Shown piece after piece: positions 4,310-7,187 of a stretch of 7,187 nucleotides of DNA. This DNA comes from Peptococcaceae bacterium (GTDB taxonomy: Bacteria > Bacillota > Peptococcia > Peptococcales > Peptococcaceae). The stretch is taken from positions 1 to 7,187 of the forward strand of contig JAGARS010000239.1 in NCBI GenBank assembly GCA_017622155.1, in the 5' to 3' direction. Positions within the stretch are counted from its first letter, which is position 1; each line of letters begins with the position of its first letter. The position numbers and the translations under genes are program-made. The notes below the pieces were generated by a model. That model was not told the DNA's origin, ran no database searches, and saw only the letters and a program-made list of their open reading frames with translations.

Positions 4310-7187
4310 ATGAGCAAAGCGCGAGTTTATGAAATCGCAAAAGAATTGAATGTCGACAGCAAGCTTGTAATTGAAAAGCTGAAAGGCATGAATGTAGAAG
4401 TGAAAAATCATATGAGCTCTGTGAGCGAAGAAGATACTGCTAAAGTAAAACAGGCTTTTCAGAAACCGGAAAAGAAAGTAGAAAAACCTGTTGAGAAAAA
4501 GCCTGCTGATAAACCTGAACAAAAATCTTCCGAACAGAAGGCACCAGAACAAAGACTGCAGGATCAAAAAAAACCAAGAAACGATTTTAATAAAAATGAT
4601 TCTGGTAAAAAAGAATTCAACAAAGAATTTAACGGACAGAATAGAAACCAGAATTTTAACAAAGATAATCATAATAAAGATAGAGAGCACGGGAATAGAG
4701 ATATGCAGCAGAAAAACGGGCAGCGTCCACAGGGCAACCAGGCCAAACCTTTTGTACAGGATAAAAACGATAACAGACGCGAAGGCGGTTATAACAAAGA
4801 TAGAAACAATGACAGAAATAATGATAACCGTAACAGCAATCGTGATTTCAACCGTGATAACAACCGTCCGAACCGTGAAGGCGGCTATAACAAGGAAAGA
4901 AACAACGACAGAAACAATGAGAACAGAAATGATCGTCCAAATCGCGAAGGCGGTTACAACAGAGACGGAAAAGGTGATTTCAAAGGCCAGAAACGTGATG
5001 GCCAGGACAATCGCGGCGGTTATAACAAAGACAGAAATAATGACAATCGTAATTTTAATCGTGACAACCGTGGCGGCAAAGATGGCTATAACAAAGACCG
5101 TAATGACCGCGGTAATCGTGATAATCGTGATGGCGGTTTTGGCAAAGGCGGCCAGCAGCAGGATACTGTGACAAATCGCAGAGTAGGTGTCAATGCAAAT
5201 CGTGCAGTGCCTTCTGCACCGGTGCGTACACCGATTGCAAAATCTAATCCAAACGCGAAAGTAACCAATGAACATTTCTCTAAAGATGCGGTAGAAGAAC
5301 GTTATCAGGAATGGACCAATAATGATACAGTACAGTCCAAACCGGAACCGGTAAGCAAAAAACGTTCTGAAAACAGCGGATTCCAGAGCAACAGCAGCAA
5401 ATTTAACAAAAATAAAGGTGGAAAAGGCAAAAATAATAAAAATATGCCGAAAGAGCCGCCAAGAGAATTTGCAGAAGTAAAACATCATGTTGTGCTGGAA
5501 GATACCATCACTGTACAGGATCTGGCTCATCAGATGGGTAAAAAAGCTACTGATGTTATCATGAAATTGATGGGTATGGGCGTAATGGCTACCATCAATC
5601 AGGAGCTGGATGTAGATACTGCTACCATTATTGCAGAAGAATTCGGTGCTACTGTAGAAGTAAAAATTTCTAAAGAAGAAGAATTATTTACCGATATCGA
5701 AGACAAACCGGAAGATCTGCAGCATCGTCCACCGGTTGTTACCATTATGGGTCATGTTGACCATGGTAAAACATCCCTGTTGGACAAAATTCGTTCTACC
5801 CATGTTACCTCTACCGAAGCCGGCGGTATCACACAGCATATCGGTGCTTATCAGGTAGAAATCAGCGGACAGAAAATTACCTTCCTGGATACTCCAGGTC
5901 ACGAAGCGTTTACAGCGATGCGTGCCCGTGGTGCACAGGTAACAGATATTGCGATTCTGGTAGTTGCTGCCGACGACGGTGTAATGCCGCAGACCATCGA
6001 AGCAATTGACCATGCAAAAGCAGCAGGTGTGCCAATTATCGTAGCAATTAACAAAATTGACAAACCGGAAGCAGACCCTGACCGTATCAAACAGGAACTG
6101 ACCAATTATGGCTTGATTTCTGAAGAATGGGGCGGCGACACCATTATGGTGCCTGTATCCGCGAAAAAAGGTATGGGGATTGAAGAATTGCTGGAAATGA
6201 TTCTGCTGGTAGCTGAAGTAGCGGAACTGAAAGCAAATCCAAACCGTAATGCAAAAGGGAAAGTTATCGAATCCAAACTGGATAAAGGCCGCGGTGCCGT
6301 AGCAACACTGCTGGTGCAGGCAGGGACTCTGCATGTAGGGGATTTCCTGATTGTTGGTACTACCCAGGGTAGAATTCGTGCAATGTTCGACTATAAAGGG
6401 CAGGCAGTGAAAGTGGCAGGTCCATCTACACCGGTAGAAATTCTGGGTCTGAATGAAGTGCCGGAAGCAGGGGATGACTATATTGCAGTTGATAATGAAA
6501 AACTGGCAAAACAGGTAGCTGATAAACGCCAGAAAGAAAAACATCTGCAGGAAATCTCCCGCAATACAAAAGTATCTCTGGAAGATCTGTTTGCACAGAT
6601 TAAAGAAGGGGATATCAAAGAATTAAATATTATCCTGAAAGCAGACGTTCAGGGTTCTATCGAAGCAATTCGTCAGTCCTTAGAGAAACTGGGCAACGAT
6701 GAAGTACGTGTAAATATCATCCGCACAGCTGTAGGCGGTATCCGTGAAGCTGACGTTATGCTGGCAGCAGCATCCAACGCATTGATTATTGGCTTTAATG
6801 TACGTCCCGATGTTGGTGCAAGAAAAATGGCGGAAAAAGAATCTATCCAGATCAACACGTATCGTGTTATCTATGAAGCAATCGAGGATGTAAAAGCGGC
6901 ATTATCCGGTATGCTGGATCCGGATATCAAAGAAGTGGAACTGGGTCAGGCAGAAGTACGCAGCACATTCAAAGTGCCAAAAGTAGGTCTGGTAGCAGGG
7001 TGCTATGTAACAGAAGGGAAAATCACCCGCAATGCCCGTGTACGTGTTGTACGTGACGGTGTTGTTATCCATGATGGCAACCTGGGCTCTTTGAAACGTT
7101 TCAAAGATGACGTAAAAGAAGTAGCGACTGGGTATGAATGTGGTCTGGGCTTTGAACGTTTCAATGATATCAAAGAAGTGGAACTTG
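4310..7187 (+). CDS. infB: Translation initiation factor IF-2, 3' end missing
   Basis: IF-2 is the GTPase that places initiator fMet-tRNA on the 30S subunit and promotes 50S joining. From the ATG, 959 residues are visible and the frame is still open at the window edge; only a short C-terminal tail should be missing. A first IF2_N helical domain spans about 1-52 ([19 protein letters not shown]). A Lys/Glu/Pro linker and an Asn/Arg/Gly/Asp-rich repeat stretch (108-281) follow, then a second IF2_N domain at about 394-452. The G domain has G1 GHVDHGKT (481-488), G3 DTPGH (527-531), G4 NKID (581-584) and G5 SAK (617-619). Domain II and the C1/C2 domains follow, with the visible part ending in [13 protein letters not shown], typical of the last strand. 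The protein is longer than B. subtilis IF-2 (716) or E. coli IF-2 (890) because of the linker. The Shine-Dalgarno is weak (GGTG, 4301-4304). Confidence 0.97.
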   Translation, partial: MSKARVYEIAKELNVDSKLVIEKLKGMNVEVKNHMSSVSEEDTAKVKQAFQKPEKKVEKPVEKKPADKPEQKSSEQKAPEQRLQDQKKPRNDFNKNDSGKKEFNKEFNGQNRNQNFNKDNHNKDREHGNRDMQQKNGQRPQGNQAKPFVQDKNDNRREGGYNKDRNNDRNNDNRNSNRDFNRDNNRPNREGGYNKERNNDRNNENRNDRPNREGGYNRDGKGDFKGQKRDGQDNRGGYNKDRNNDNRNFNRDNRGGKDGYNKDRNDRGNRDNRDGGFGKGGQQQDTVTNRRVGVNANRAVPSAPVRTPIAKSNPNAKVTNEHFSKDAVEERYQEWTNNDTVQSKPEPVSKKRSENSGFQSNSSKFNKNKGGKGKNNKNMPKEPPREFAEVKHHVVLEDTITVQDLAHQMGKKATDVIMKLMGMGVMATINQELDVDTATIIAEEFGATVEVKISKEEELFTDIEDKPEDLQHRPPVVTIMGHVDHGKTSLLDKIRSTHVTSTEAGGITQHIGAYQVEISGQKITFLDTPGHEAFTAMRARGAQVTDIAILVVAADDGVMPQTIEAIDHAKAAGVPIIVAINKIDKPEADPDRIKQELTNYGLISEEWGGDTIMVPVSAKKGMGIEELLEMILLVAEVAELKANPNRNAKGKVIESKLDKGRGAVATLLVQAGTLHVGDFLIVGTTQGRIRAMFDYKGQAVKVAGPSTPVEILGLNEVPEAGDDYIAVDNEKLAKQVADKRQKEKHLQEISRNTKVSLEDLFAQIKEGDIKELNIILKADVQGSIEAIRQSLEKLGNDEVRVNIIRTAVGGIREADVMLAAASNALIIGFNVRPDVGARKMAEKESIQINTYRVIYEAIEDVKAALSGMLDPDIKEVELGQAEVRSTFKVPKVGLVAGCYVTEGKITRNARVRVVRDGVVIHDGNLGSLKRFKDDVKEVATGYECGLGFERFNDIKEVEL
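4631..5152 (+). repeat. Degenerate in-frame repeat in the IF-2 linker (Asn/Arg/Gly/Asp-rich, Gly-Tyr-Asn motif)
   Basis: Residues 108-281 of IF-2 are almost entirely Asn, Arg, Asp, Gly, Lys and Gln, with regularly placed Tyr and Phe. A Gly-Tyr-Asn motif, mostly in the context (E/R)GGYN(K/R)(D/E), recurs with Tyr at 161, 193, 216, 238 and 260, giving spacings of 32, 23, 22 and 22 residues. Between them lie blocks of the DRNND/NRDN type. The DNA copies are diverged at third positions, so the repeat is held at the protein level and is not a fresh duplication. The biased codons leave long spurious open frames on both strands here. Confidence 0.85.

Noticed and set aside
4491..5171. A 226-codon + strand frame inside infB, rich in Thr, Ile and Lys
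   Set aside because: It is an out-of-frame reading of the same low-complexity linker, with no ribosome binding site or recognisable domain.
5414..5446. Internal translation start in infB (ATG at 5444, Met379) giving a short IF-2 form
   Set aside because: Shorter IF-2 forms exist in other bacteria, but the purine-rich stretch here ends about 16 bases before the ATG, too far for a convincing ribosome binding site.
4265..5530. A 421-codon open frame on the - strand with a strongly hydrophobic, membrane-like translation
   Set aside because: It lies antisense to infB exactly where the linker uses AAC/AAT/GAT/CGT/GGC codons, whose complements read as Ile, Val and Thr and contain no stops. The apparent membrane protein is a composition artefact; the sense strand has clear IF-2 domains.
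5684..6544. A 286-codon - strand frame rich in Cys, Phe and His
   Set aside because: It is antisense to the highly conserved IF-2 G domain and domain II, its composition is unlike a real protein, and no start signal is seen.

Overview
The window looks like a chromosomal segment of a low-to-mid GC, probably endospore-forming member of the Bacillota. The evidence is a sporulation sigma factor of the sigma-K type with a pro-sequence, followed by the classic Gram-positive order rimP-nusA-rnpM(ylxR)-ylxQ-infB. The NusA is short and lacks the proteobacterial C-terminal repeats, and the start codons (TTG, GTG, ATG) sit behind strong Shine-Dalgarno sequences. The protein style suggests Negativicutes or Clostridia, but I cannot fix the genus from sequence alone. 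All supported genes are on the + strand.

Bases 1-1151 hold the 3' part of a gene for a two-module flavodoxin-like iron-sulfur flavoprotein; its start lies outside the window. A 64-base gap follows. It carries no visible terminator, but it does carry a near-consensus sigma-E-type promoter with an overlapping SpoIIID-like site, followed by an intact sigK (1216-1893). The likely true start is a TTG rather than the upstream GTG, which gives a short pro-sequence ending before the expected SpoIVFB cleavage position.

Bases 1894-2094 form a gene-free leader. It has a candidate extended -10 promoter, then a perfect 26-base palindrome followed by an interrupted T-tract, then the rimP ribosome binding site. 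This arrangement fits the NusA-dependent attenuation known upstream of the rimP-nusA operon in Bacillus subtilis; the hairpin could equally end the sigK transcript.

Bases 2095-7187 are the transcription/translation operon. It encodes RimP (30S maturation), NusA (pausing and termination), RnpM/YlxR (RNase P-associated), YlxQ (L7Ae-like RNA binder) and IF-2 (initiator tRNA GTPase, cut off by the window end just before its C terminus). Gaps are small, and rnpM and ylxQ overlap by 4 bases. The only larger gap, before infB, carries a candidate promoter with a perfect -10 hexamer. IF-2 is unusually long (at least 959 residues) because of an Asn/Arg/Gly/Asp-rich linker with five spaced Gly-Tyr-Asn repeats.

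I see no wholly new system, mobile element, CRISPR array, tRNA or rRNA. The points most worth checking are the sporulation control signals at sigK, the operon leader attenuator and the IF-2 linker.
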